A stretch of 64,000 bases of DNA, taken from Chrysogorgia sp. JL179-B06 (taxonomy: Eukaryota; Cnidaria; Anthozoa; Scleralcyonacea; Chrysogorgiidae). A program made the translations under genes and the position numbers. Below the pieces are notes generated by a model. It searched no databases and was not told where the DNA came from. It saw nothing but the letters and a program-made list of their open reading frames with translations. This document shows positions 33,234 through 45,752 of the stretch, in pieces. The stretch lies in contig JAYKKM010000348.1 in assembly GCA_035772405.1 (NCBI GenBank), positions 4,901,833 through 4,965,832 on the forward strand, given 5' to 3'. How positions within the stretch are numbered: the first letter of the stretch is position 1; every line of letters begins with the position of its first letter.

Positions 33234-36200
33234 TTATTTTTTCCCTTTCTCTGATGGCTCACGAACCAAACTGAGCAGCTTGTCCATTTTAGCAATTTCG
33301 TTTTCGGGACCCTTTGCCTTTTCCTATGAAAAGAAAAACCAAAAGTAGAAAGACTTTATTTGCTTGTCTACTTCATTCAGTTTTCTAATCGGCCTGAATT
33401 CTTACCTTCGCTGTTGTAGCTTTCCTTAAATTGGGTGAAAGTTTTAGGGATGACACATAACCTCTAAATAATGAAAAAATGAAATTTTGTAAAATTAAAT
33501 GAGGTTATGAAATAACCAATGTTAAAAGCAAAGGAGCGCGCGACGGTGTGGTAATCAGAAACGCCAGTGGCACGAAAATTACGAAACTGCAGATGTATGT
33601 GTGTGTTCATTACAACCTCTATGCGCCGGCAATTGGCAAAGACGAGGGCTGATCAAGTACCATAACGTGAAATAAAGAGGGACACATAGCTTGCAATGCC
33701 GATCGAATAATGAAAGTATGAGCATGACCTATGACTATGTAGTATAATATACCCCCCGAGGAAACATGACAGTTTTGTTGATGGTGCGCAAGAAAAAACG
33801 CGGCTCACGTTTCGATTTAAAGACTTCATATCGTCACGATGTCGGGTTACGGTTAGGGTTAAGTACAATATCGACACATGTTTTTAAACAAATGAAAGAA
33901 AAGAAATAATTTAAGAACTAGAAGTTACTATCGCAAGGAAAGTGCTGCCTCAAAATTCAAGGCAGTTGTGATATTGTGCCAAATAGCACAAATAAGTGGC
34001 GGGCTTATTGAAGTCAACAGATGTAAGTCAACAGAATCAGATGTAAGTTGAACAGTTAATATTGAAGTCAACAGATGTAAGTTCAACAGTTGCATAAAAA
34101 TGCAGTTGAACATAAAGATAAAATAGTTGTATAACATAGTTCTCTGTACAAGGCTTGCATAAGAAATACAGTTAAATATGAACACTAACAACAAACTAAC
34201 AACTGCCAGAAGTTCAGCACTAAAGACAGGGGCGCACATTCGAAATATTTGTGGGGGGGTGCTTTTCGATCTGGGACCGACTTTTATGTTCGTATCTGAT
34301 AAATGTACGGATATGTATACCCCCTTCATTCCTTCATGTTCCCAAAGCAATACAATTAAAAATTCAAATGTAATACAGCACTTTATTTTGAGAAAAATTT
34401 AGCATATTGTATAGCGCTAACGCACTATAGCTTAAGTCTAACAAAGAACACTTTAATTTGTTTATAATATATGGATTTTTGTAATTATATACACTGAAAC
34501 GTCCCTGAGAAGTGTCGCCATGTAAGGCCCAAATGTAATGCAAATGATCTCAAACAAAGGATTTTGCTCATTTGCATTAGATTCGGCACATGAAAAGTGC
34601 GACGTTTGAATTAAGCCTGGTCATATACATATATGAACATCTTTTAAATTACTCAACACTAATAATGCGACGAACGATCAACTAGTTTGTCTAGATAAAG
34701 TAAGTTAGTTTGTCTAGGTTAATCGAGTCTGTCAAATCTCTTTCGCATCCAAAGGTCTGAACGCATCACTGTCTTTATGAGTTTCAGCCTTGAGAAACTG
34801 CGTTCACTTGATGCCGACGTGATGGGCGCTGTCAAGATCATGTGATAGCATATATACTACTTCAAGTCAAGGGAAAGATCGTCTGGAATTTTTTCGCACA
34901 ACGTGCTGCTTCTGCAATCTTTTTTATATCTGGTTTGTTTGCTTGGCAGTGATCTCTAAACGTTGTAAGTTCAACATGTAAGAATCTTCGTCAGATTGCA
35001 GCGATTCAGGAAGCATCTTTACCAGGGACTTGAGCTCTTCCGGTTTTGGGTCTTTGTCGTAAAGTGGAAGGAGAAGACCAACAGCCGGGGCAAGGATGTT
35101 ACAGGCAGCTTTGACGTTATCTGTAAGTGTGGATTTGGACGTCCAGGATTTGAAGAAAAGTCTTTTCTGTAGAAGTCCTTGAGATCAAGGTGTGCATCGA
35201 TTTCATGGCATTCTGAAAAAACAACAGCTGCATCTATTTGGTTATCCAAATTATCCTTGTCGTCGCGTAAGTGGCGCAGTGTGGCAATAGTATCATGAGC
35301 AGCTTCTAGAGACACTCTGGATTTGCTTTCTCAAAATCTTGGTTTTCACCATAACATTTCTCATGAACATATTCAAACGATTTCACTCTTGCTAGTAGAT
35401 TATTTGCCTTCGCTTTGGTCTTGGTATCATCTATCCTGCAACTCTTCTAGTGATTTTACAGTTTCTTTGTGAATTGACCAAATTTATAGTAATCATTAAA
35501 CAGACATTCAGATTAGCTACAAACGCGCAAATCAATTAAACTTTACAGTTGAAATGACAACCTGTAAGACTTATATAACGGAAACTTCGAGTCGAAATGA
35601 CGACGTGGCACAGACATAACCGTTTCGACCGAAGTGTTATGAGTCGGAGCATGGATAGTAGAAAGAAAATAAGTCGCTTTATTATCCATGGTCGGAGATG
35701 CAACTGAAATTCGACATTGAAACAACGTCTTTTCCCGACGTTGTCGCAACGTTGACAAAATGACGTTATCACATTGTGCGACGTCGCGACCCAATTTCAA
35801 CCAAAAATCGACGTCATTATAAACGGACTGCTTGTTATTTAATCGTTAGCAAGTAACTATACGCGAATATATTGTAACTCACTAACTTCATGGCTGCATA
35901 TAAAATGAAGAGCCTAATTTAGCATAATAAGATATTTTGTAACTAGTTTTGTCTTTATTGGACACGAATATTACATAATATTTTTCAGGGACGAACGGGA
36001 CCGAAAAAAATGTCTGATGGATAATTTGGGACCGACTTTTCTGACCGATTCTCAATTTTTGGGGGGGTGTCACACCCCCCACACCCCCCCATAATGTGCG
36101 CCCCTGACTAAAGATGACGATTGGCGAACGAGGCTCTTCACTAAATATTGTGGCCCTAGTAGCTAAAGAGATTTTATTTTGTTTGCATGCAGGCCGTTGG

Positions 36201-36943
36201 CGAGTTCTATCCGAACCTTTGATTCAGATAGTTTCCGCATCCGGCGATTATACGAACATCTACGAGTTACGTCATAAAACGTCATAAATCTGTGGATGAA
36301 AAATCGAGCGTGATTTTAATGTAGATCGACTATACATAGTTCCGCGAAGAGGTCTGGGTACGAGACACAGCAACCCAAGTCAAGATTAGTGTGCTGCCGA
36401 ATTATAATACAGAATGCAATATTCAAGTAATTAAAACGAGATAAGATAAATGGAAAAGTCATCGTCAAACTAAAAGAGAAATAAATTAAAGAACTCTTTC
36501 ATAATGGCGACCATTCCTTTATGTGCATCTAAATTAGCCTTTAGGACCTCGATTGTGTGTCAGCAATAGCGTAGAGTCTGGTTGCTATTAATAGCTCAAA
36601 AAGCGGACAAACAAACCAAATTTGACTCACAAATGATTGCAAATGAGCTATTTCTTTTGTTATGGCCGCAATAATTATGGGTAAAAGCGGACAAACATCG
36701 ATGCTGACGTCATCTCGACGGAGCGCTATTCAAAGGAATATTGGCTTCCTAACGAGGTTATAAAGCTAATTTAAATGCACATAAAAGAATATTTAAAATG
36801 GTAGCCATTATGAAAGAGGTTTACTAAATACAAGATTAACGGATACAAGACACAAGATAAACACCTGTCATCACCAGCTATGATTATCGGGTGAACTTGA
36901 TTGAAAGCTATATGTGTTAACTTTGTCTTCTTCTTAGCAACAA
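33234..36943 (-). pseudogene. DNAI1: Orphan DNAI1 3' exons in copy 1
   Basis: Three exons: 36943-36865, 33463-33406 and 33323-33234. They equal those of the real DNAI1 end in copy 3, with the same splice sites and stop. They encode VAKKKTKLTHIAFN.VHPIIIAGDDR, GYVSSLKLSPNLRK and EIAKMDKLLSLVRE. The upstream DNAI1 exons are 27 kb away on the other side of two further units. The nearest upstream exon on this strand is instead CAMK4 exon 2 of copy 2. They are undamaged, so they could be used by read-through or chimeric splicing, but as a gene they are a fragment. Confidence 0.9.
34227..36106 (-). mobile_element. 1.9-kb hAT element with transposase remnants, copy 1
   Basis: Terminal repeats CAGGGGCGCACATT, perfect 8-bp target duplication ACTAAAGA (34219-34226, 36107-36114). 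On the minus strand about 34858-34740 reads SASSERSFSRLKLIKTVMRS, the hAT C-terminal dimerisation signature. About 35315-35165 reads another ZMYM1-like/hAT stretch (AAHDTIATLRHLRDD...). Frames are broken, so it is dead or non-autonomous. It sits in the DNAI1 intron between the last two splice acceptors and is present in all units. Confidence 0.92.
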
Positions 36944-37597
36944 CTAAACAAATCCAAAAGATAACTTATTTTACTTAGCAAAGAAAGAAAGAACAAACAA
37001 TAAAAAATACATGAAGCGATGACTAAAAGAGTGAGTACAAACTACAAAGTTGTATAATAGATACAATATTAGCGGCCAAACTATCACTATAGGATTTCAA
37101 TGAGACGAGATACAGTTTGGAAGCGATTATTGTATGTAATAGATAAAATACGAGCGGCACATCTGTATGTACTATTTAAAGCACGCGTAGGAGTGTTTTA
37201 TCAGATATAAGTTTGGTAAGTTCGTTGGCGTAGTAATTTTGAAAAATAACGTTGTCTAAGCCGAGAAAATCAAAGCTAAAGTTTATGTAAATTAGGATGA
37301 ATCTTTATCACATATAAAGATACGACACGGTGGTGATTTTCCTTTGTGTTTTCCTCATGAATTATTAATGAGTTTTTTAAGGGCATTTACAGCACGAGCC
37401 ATTGTAAATCCCATACAGATCTGACGCGAGTATTTTGTCGTACTTGTGAAATGAACCAATGAACGATGCTATAGGCTTAATTAGTATTCATAATTTTGTA
37501 AAAGATCGTCCTAATAAGCATTCATAACTTTGTTAAAGATCGTCTAATCAGTATTGAATCTTTATTGAGCTTTACATGTGCTATACATGTGACCAAA

Positions 37598-37610
37598 CTA
37601 AATATAAGAT
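37598..37610. other. Triplication junction 1 with 13-nt filler
   Basis: CTAAATATAAGAT lies between the right end of copy 1 (…GTGACCAAA) and the left end of copy 2 (AAGATAAACTAAATT…). It is in neither single-copy flank and looks like a slipped copy of nearby ACTAAAT/AAGAT. Confidence 0.9.
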
Positions 37611-39597
37611 AAGATAAACTAAATTATTCAAAGGTCTGGTTCGTTTTCCCGTTGAATTCTGGTGCCATGTTGGTTCTTATAAACTTTCTCACCTCCCAAA
37701 CATGCACATTTTGGGCGCAATCAATGAACCTGACAATTCTGTGAGGAACAGTCTCAGAATGCAGGAAATACTATTTCAGAGACTCTAGTTTTCAAAAATT
37801 TTCCGGGGGAGCATGGCCCCCGACCCCCCTAGAGGCTGCAGTTAGCCCCCTCAAAAAACACATCATCTTCCGACGCCAATGACTGAGAAACTTTGCCCTT
37901 TTTTGGCATTCAACCCCTGCCCTCAAAATATTCTAGTTGCGCCCCTGAGAATGTTGGGTACCCGCACACTTTATTTCGTGGCTCCTCGTGTTCTTTCATA
38001 ATATTGCTATCTAAAAAGCGAACAAACATCTATATGGCGAGTTCTTTGAAAAAAACGAATTTAAACAAACCCGAAACAATCAAGAGGCAGATTTGGAGCA
38101 AGTCTATGAAATAGTGTGTAAGTTGTCTAACGTTTCGAGCGGCCCTTCGTCAGAGAGTGAAACGTAAAGTGAAATAATAACTGAGTGATTATTTCACTTT
38201 ATGTTTCACTCTCTGACGAAGGGCCTTCGCTCGAAACGTTAGACAACTTACACGCTATTTCGGCAGTACACCAACCTTTTTATACATTTTGAAGACAAAT
38301 GCAGAAATACTTAACTACATTTATGGTTATACAGTATATTACGGTGGTCCATACATGCAATGCGCATATTAATAATTTCAGTCGACAAATACAGGGTGTA
38401 TCAAAAAAAGCGCAACCTCGGAATTTCCCAAGAAATCCACTGTGTTCTTAAACAAAAAAGATTTTCGCCCCTTGGGAATTTAAAATAGCTTGTATAATCG
38501 CAACCTCGTACCCAGGGCCTATCTCCGCCCGCCGCCGATCCCCCGATCGTATTCCAGGGGCATAACTGTCTAATTACTACAAACTCGAGCACGTAAAGCA
38601 GAATTTAATCGAAATTTATGCATTTATTTAATGGTAAGTTGTTTATTTATTAGCAATTCAACAGTTATGCCCTTGGAATACGATTAGAAGCTATTTTAAA
38701 TTCCCAGAGGCCTAAAATCTTTTGTGCTAATAAAAACAAAGTGGATTTCTTGGGAAATTCCGAGGTTGCGCTTTTTTTGATACACCAGTCCACAAATATA
38801 TTTTGAAACCGTTGCGATTGATATTTCGAAATCCCGAATAACGTCGTTTGCCTTTTGGAGTTTTGGAAAGTATCTATACATATACGTTGTGACTATCGAT
38901 CACAAAATCGAATTTACTGGTCCAGGATTGACAGTTTGCCATCTATAATTTCTTCTGCATGAACGCTCTTCTCCTGTATACTAAATGCTAAATATTTACA
39001 TATTTTGAATTTCACGACGACATGTCACCGCACGATTTCACTCCGGTAACGACGCTTTGGGATGGTCCGTCGGCCCGCCACTTTGAGTGTTTTCTAAGTG
39101 TTTTCAAGAGGGCGGTTGTATTAATATCATACAGCTCTTGAAAGGCACGCTTATCACTGAGATTCGGCGATATCCAGCGGGTAAGCCGCGCCTGTGAGCA
39201 ATTTAAGAACGATTCTCAGATGTATTTATAGCCAAAATTTCGATGTCTTCGCATGTGACGTTCATCAGGAAAACACAGATTATTTTCTCTTCTGGCTTAC
39301 GTCCTGACTTTGCAAAACATGAAACTATACTAAAGCTTTTTTTCAAGCTCACCTGCCTGCAAATCAGCAAGCAAAAAATACTAGAATTATGTCTCGCTTC
39401 CGTGAGTTGTTGTTGTTGCTAAGGAAACATGACCGAATTTATACATAGCAAACTCGCAAAAGTACTTCGCTGCTTTCAGCAAAATATTTACGTTTGCCAT
39501 GACTTTACATCAGCGCTATATATCTGGCGACCAATTGACCCCTTAGCTCCAAGGGCAAGGGTCCCCTTGCTTGTGCCAAACATCATCAAATACTTAC

Positions 39598-39877
39598 ACT
39601 TTTCTTGATAATTTTAACGGCGAAGTCATCATCCGTACCTACTTGAGTACAAAGCTTTACCACAGACGAAGCCCCTCTACAAAAATCATAGCAGAACACC
39701 AAAATAATAATAACTACAATAAGCAGGTGATCGACGACACATATTAGCCAACAAATTCTAGTCATAAGATCAAATCTCTTCAGTTCTTTCTCACAGCACC
39801 TACCGTCCCAACTCCTTTCCAATCTTGTAGAAATCCTCAATAGGTTCCTTCCGAGAGATATCAAAAAAGTAGACCAT
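39598..39877 (-). pseudogene. CAMK4: Orphan CAMK4 exons 1-2, copy 2
   Basis: Exon 1 (39877-39804, from the ATG to a GTAGGT donor) and exon 2 (39676-39598, Gly loop and FAVK Lys) are identical in coding sequence to the working pair. No exon 3 follows within this unit. The next acceptor downstream is the orphan DNAI1 exon at 36943. Splicing exon 2 to the true exon 3 at 22301 would be in frame, so this could serve as a distal alternative promoter. Exon 2 is 79 nt, so including two copies in one mRNA would shift the frame. Confidence 0.9.
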
Positions 39878-40449
39878 TATTGAACGCTGTTTTAAGTTGA
39901 TAAGGTCTAAAAAATCGTTTCTACGCTAGCTTTGCGGCTTTGCCTATTAAATACGGCTATTGCAGCAGCCAGCTGTGACTGCCGGCCTGATCAATTTATA
40001 GACCACTCAGGCGCGTTATCGTCTCACTTACCCGAAAATATGCGGGCGGGCGATAATTAATTATTTTTACTACTTCATAATCTTTGAGATCAATTATATA
40101 ATTATGTATGTGCGTAAAATAACGGTGTCACTAGACCGGATTTCCATCTGTTTTTTATACCCCTAACCCCTAACCCCAACCGTAATCCTAATCCTAACCC
40201 TAACCGTAACTCTAATCCTAACCATAACCCTAATAATAACCGTAAAATATGGTGGGAGACTATATGTATTGTTACCATGAAGTATATCCCAAAATAACAT
40301 GTCTGTGCATAATTATTACTACCATTAAATACTTTATACACAAATTCAATGTACAGAAGTTAATTTGGCTACATTTATTGTATGTGCATAAAATAACATG
40401 TCTGTGCATAATTATTACTACTACGGTATTAAATACTTTATACATAAAC

Positions 40450-43400
40450 TCAATGTACAGCAGTTAATCTGGCTACATAATGTTTGATAACTTTAAGGTG
40501 TTCATCGACAAAAGATGGACACATTTGCTCAAGACTTGTTACCAGATTTAGAAAGTATTCTATATTAGGACCACTTGTCCCTTTACATGCAACAATTTGT
40601 TTTGCAATTTCATCTTCAGGTGCTGGGCCCAGATATTCTGGGTTCTGCTCAGTAGCCATGTAGACGAAAACATTGTGTGGTTCACATAAGCCAATGGTAG
40701 GAAAGAATAACATTTTGACCAATTGGTATCCATTTTTTTCTCGATAATCCAAATACTTCATGACTTCTTCTTTCTTAGTGCAGTCCACTCGAAACGATAC
40801 TCCAGTGACACTTCCCTGAATGCAAGAAAGTCACATTAAAAGAGCAACATCATTAACTTACCCATTTAGTAAATACTAGACACCTAAACTGTCTACAAAA
40901 ACCGGTCAAAGATCTTTCAGTTACCGTGGTGTTAAGACCTGGAATATCTTACCAACTGGCATCAAAACTTCTACATTAAGTAGTTTTAAAAAATATGTGA
41001 CAGATTCACTTCAATAATTTTTTAGTAGTTCATGTAATATAGTTTATTAATTTATTCTATCTATTTAAACTGTAAATGTTATATATTTTGAGGGCCACCC
41101 ATATTAACCTTTGTGTTAGCTTGGTGTCTACCCTCATTAAATATAGTTATCAATCAATCAATCAACTTGACAGTTATGGGGCAAAAATAAATGGCAGATT
41201 ATGGACCATTGATCCTATATATAACTATGGATCCAAAATCTCCCATATAAGATGAAATACCTATGATGAGTGCATTTTGCTGTAAGATCATACTATAATA
41301 ATATGTAGCTTTGCAGTTCTAATATTTTCAATATATTTTCAATAAAAATTACATACATTTTAATAACTTGGACAATAAAACAAGAAGCACAAACTCGCTA
41401 ACATTATTTGAAAATGAACTGAAAAAACACCAATTTAATTAGTTTCAAAATGCGAGAGCCATTGTACAGTTTATAATAGTAATGTGATATGATGTAATGT
41501 TACGTGACATAATGTTGTGTAATGCATCAATACATTACTTAATGTAATGTAGTGTAGTGTAGTGTAATGTAATGTAATGTAGTGTAATGTAATGACTTAA
41601 TGTAATGTATATAATGTAATGACTTAATGTAATGTAATGTAATGTAATTTTGTGAAGTACTACAGGACCCCACTGAAAAACACTTCGGTGACGTGATTAA
41701 ATAACTATTATTATTATACATGTATATCAAAATACTCACCTTCTCATCTTTGACAAGTGTGACAACCCTCCCAGGCTGAAATGAAAAACAAATTAAATTT
41801 AAACCCAATATGATATAAACGTATACACAATTGAAGCAATCAGTGACAAGTGTTAGGATACTTGTAATATAAGTCATAGCACATTTCTCCTTTAAGTATT
41901 CCCTGTCAAACATTGAACGAGGGTGGGGGACTTCAGTATGATTTATTAGCTTATCCATGACAATTACAAAAAAATTAGAAGAAATAAATACAAAAATAAC
42001 AAACATAATAAGAATTGACAGGGACACATTTGAGCTTGGTGTCACTTAGTCTGAAAACCACCCACCAATCTCAGTTTCTTTGTTTTTAATTTTCATATTG
42101 AACCCAGAAAGACCAGCAGCAGCCGGGTAAAATTTGTCATATAATATTGTTATAGGGATAGGGGGAATGCACTTGGTAGCTGGCAGCAGACCTACACCAT
42201 TTTATCAAATTTGCATTATTTCCATTAAGGTAGCAAGGAAACTCATTGACATTGCTGTTGGAATTCAATACTGTTGCCTACAGTGGTGGTGCCAGGAATT
42301 CCCCGACACAGGGGTGGTAATTCCTCTCGGGGAGTCTAAGCCTCTGAAATGCTATTACCTGCATCTTGGGGGCAGTTTTAACAAAAAATAAAAACAGTGA
42401 AAATCATGATTTTATAGTCAGTATTTCCTTACTTAATATATGAAACTAACTCTAACAATAATATTCATGCAAAAACTAGATGACAGTGAGCACGTGAAAC
42501 AACACAGAGGTGATAGATTTGTGCCAGTGATGAAAGTTGATTACCTTTGACATTGTTTAGCAAAACGTTTGTTAATGCGTGAAAAAACTTTTACGGAACA
42601 AAAGACAAACTTTTTTTCTCCTTTTTTCCCCCAGCTCGTTCCCTGACAAATTGTTAATTCTTCCCCGAAAGGGAAGCTAAGGTTCCCTGATGGGGGGGGG
42701 GGGGCTGTAGCCCCCCTCTGGCACCACCCCTGAAGCAAGTCCATATAAGAGTGTATATATTCGCAACTGCGTACCTATGACAAACAATGAGTACGACACG
42801 TCCAAGTGCAAAAAGATAATTAAGCCAAATGCTGGGGTCTGTCTCCGCTCGGCAGGGGAGAAATCAACCTCTGCTCCACCGCCCGCCGCTATGGGTATCA
42901 GGATGAGCTTACATGGAATGCAAGCCTGCCCCCAGAACCTGAATCACGTCTATATTTATCCCTAACATAAACACGAATCTTCATTGCTATTGACAACAAC
43001 AAAAAACTTTCTGACAAAACTATTAACTTATCTCAAGTGATAATCCAAGGTGTTTTGTCACTGATTGCTGCACTTTGCCGACTCGTTGACATTGCTGTTG
43101 GAGTTTTAACACCTTCGACGTCGGTTTCAAACGTTACATTTATCATGTGTCAAATTTATCAAGTGTGGATACTCTTGCATGCCATATATAAATATCAAAT
43201 ATGATTGTATCTATCAAATTGATATTTGTATGCATTCCCGAGTCCCGACTCGGTAATATTAAATATTTCAAGGCGTAACTATCCAAAAACGAAGTCATTT
43301 AGTTGTTTTTCAACGCTCCAGGTAAAAATTAACTTACCTGTCCAGGAATCCCTCGATGATCCGTACTGCCTTGCCAAAATCGCCGAGAAAATCCACGAAC

Positions 43401-43502
43401 ACAGCCGACTATTTTTTCTTTGTAAGGAAAATCAGTCTTCCAAATTAGCGAGCCGTAGCCAAAGACCCAGATGTCTTCGCTAAGATTGCTTTCTTCTGCC
43501 AT
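40450..43502 (-). CDS. CHAC2: CHAC2 gamma-glutamylcyclotransferase, copy 2
   Basis: Exons 43502-43338, 41775-41740 and 40815-40450, with the same splice sites and a 188-aa product. The VFGYGSLIW loop and the REKNGY catalytic Glu are present; I found no coding difference from copy 1 in the stretches compared. It has its own upstream DNA with the TGACGTCA site (43640) and its own AATAAA (40379-40374), so it should be independently expressible. Intron 2 is shorter than in copy 1 by one 11-bp repeat; intron 1 has a longer G-run in the hAT-like element near 42693. Confidence 0.95.
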
Positions 43503-45752
43503 ATTCGTGATCCAAGAATATTAGATCATCAAATATTTATTGTTTTCGCGGCTTAATTATCTTTTTTTCGCGGCACAACAACAACAACAATTAAGAACAA
43601 AGTGAAATTTCGCAATAAAAACAGCTAATAGTCGATTAATGACGTCATTAGATGTCACAATTACATCACGGCCCCCCCGGCGCCCGCGGGAAGGTTATCT
43701 CTACGTGTTGTTCCGGCGTTCGTGATTCGAATCTGAAACCAGAGCTGCAGTCAATCCAGCAAACCGTAAATTATGGAAGAGTTCGTCAGTAGATACTATT
43801 TACTTAACGATTCCATCGATGTATTAATAGCTCAAAATGCGGATAAACAAACCAAATTTGACTCACAAATGTGGCAAAGAGCTATTTTCTTTTGTTATGG
43901 CCGCAATAATTATGGGTAAATGCGGAGACGTCATCTCCACAAAGTGCTATTGAGCTTCGGACAAAGCTATTTTTGAGCCTATTGTAGAGCGAATCATTTG
44001 GTCACGAAAAATCCAGAAAGCGAACCGAACATAGCCTTGCGACTAGCCAGGGAAGTTAGGGTTAATTTTCCTCTCCCCATGCTCTTGTTAATTTCTCTGG
44101 CTCGGCCAAAAATGGCCAAAACAGCGTTGGAAGCTATTTGACTCGGGAAGTTGCCTGCGGACTACTGCGGAGGAGGCTACCTTGCGACTAGACTTGCTCC
44201 AAGTCTACCTTGGGCACACGCTCGCTTTTTTCGCTCGCCCGCCTTTTCAAAACCTTAAAACAAACCCGTCTTTGAAACTAAACCCATCTCGAAACCAACC
44301 CGTCTTGCGCTTTTTTTAGAGTTCGGGTAATACTATAGGTGGGCTATTTTGCACTAGTCAATTGAAACCCCGACCCCCGGGAAAGGGCGGGGAATTTAAC
44401 ATTTGTGTAGTGTTAAATTTAGCACTTTCCCCCGCTCATCGGGGAAAATTATTTGTTAAAATCCCCCATGGCCCCGGTAATTTTTGATTCCGACCCAGCA
44501 AACAAAATTCAGATTCTGTACTTTCATTTTCATATTTAGCAATCTCACATTGGCCAATATGCCAATATTTAGTTCGTAATTTGCATCTCAAAACAGCTCA
44601 CAAATTCAATTAATCCAAATAAATTCTCAATCGTGGAACTTTCAATTCTTCCCGAAATAGAGAGGATGGCCAGGTAATAAGCGTTTAATAAACGATGCAA
44701 AAGATTATAAAATAGAAGGATTTATAGCGTCCGCCATCTTGTTTCACGTGAAGGAGAGACCAGTGAAGTCCAATGAGCTCTCTCTCTCTCTCTCTATATA
44801 TATATAGAGCTCACTGGTGAAGTCCTATAGAGTTCACTAAACCGAGGTTATTTTGACTTCCGGTGAATCGTTAAATCTCCGCTAAAATGCACCGCTTTCG
44901 AAGACATGTGTTAAATTCCCCGTCTCCCAGTGGATTAATGCGCGTTAAATCCCGGGGGTCGGGGGGCCGGGGTTTCAATTGACTAGTGCAAAATATTGGG
45001 CTCACAAGGGGGTTTTGGGGACGAGTGGAGAGAATCGGGACGAGCCCGTGCTGCCCAAACTATTTGCCCGAACTCTAAAAAAAGCGCAAGAAGCCGCTGC
45101 GGAGGAGAGTGCCTTGCGACGTTCCGACATCTTGTCTCGAACGCCGCTCGAGGTATTATTCGATTTTTCGCACAAAAGCCAGGTATAATGTTTACACCGT
45201 TCTTCTGTTGTTTCCACCATGTATATGTATATGTATATGTATATGTATGTTTATGTATATGTATATGTATGTGCAAATATACAATCGTATTGTCTAAACG
45301 CGCAAGCAGGGCACGTCACACACGACCTCCCGTACAGATTATCACCTTCGCTCGACCTCATTTGCGAGGGATCGCGACCTCACTCGCGAGGGGATTACAT
45401 ACGTCACGGAAAAAGTCATACGAAAGAAAAAAGTCACGGAAAAAGTTTAATGGCACTTTTGAAGACTATCATTCAAAGATGAGTTACTTTGAATATGATA
45501 TGTACATATTTTGTGATGAGGTTTTAACAGATGTTCATGAGGCGCCAATGTTCATTGGGAATATCACAAAATCCATTTTATACGGAAGTACAAATGACTA
45601 TATACAAACGTCAGAAACAAACTCACAAAACAACAAGGGTAATTACAACAAGGGTAAATCACTGAGTTACGAAGATGGTGGCGCGCTTTGTTAGGATGTT
45701 TTAATGAGCGGTCACATCCTTGATGAACAATTACTCGTAAACATGAACAGTC

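Noticed and set aside
33928..34350. 140-codon minus-strand frame, repeated in the other units
   Set aside because: It crosses the hAT end and target duplication and low-complexity AACAGTT-rich sequence; no family resemblance.
44996..45694. Long plus-strand open frame (232 codons) also at 57525-58223
   Set aside because: It runs through the nested foldback and the TATATG microsatellite, is split by one base in copy 1, and has no recognisable domain or codon bias. The real features here are the repeat and the minus-strand DNAI1 end.
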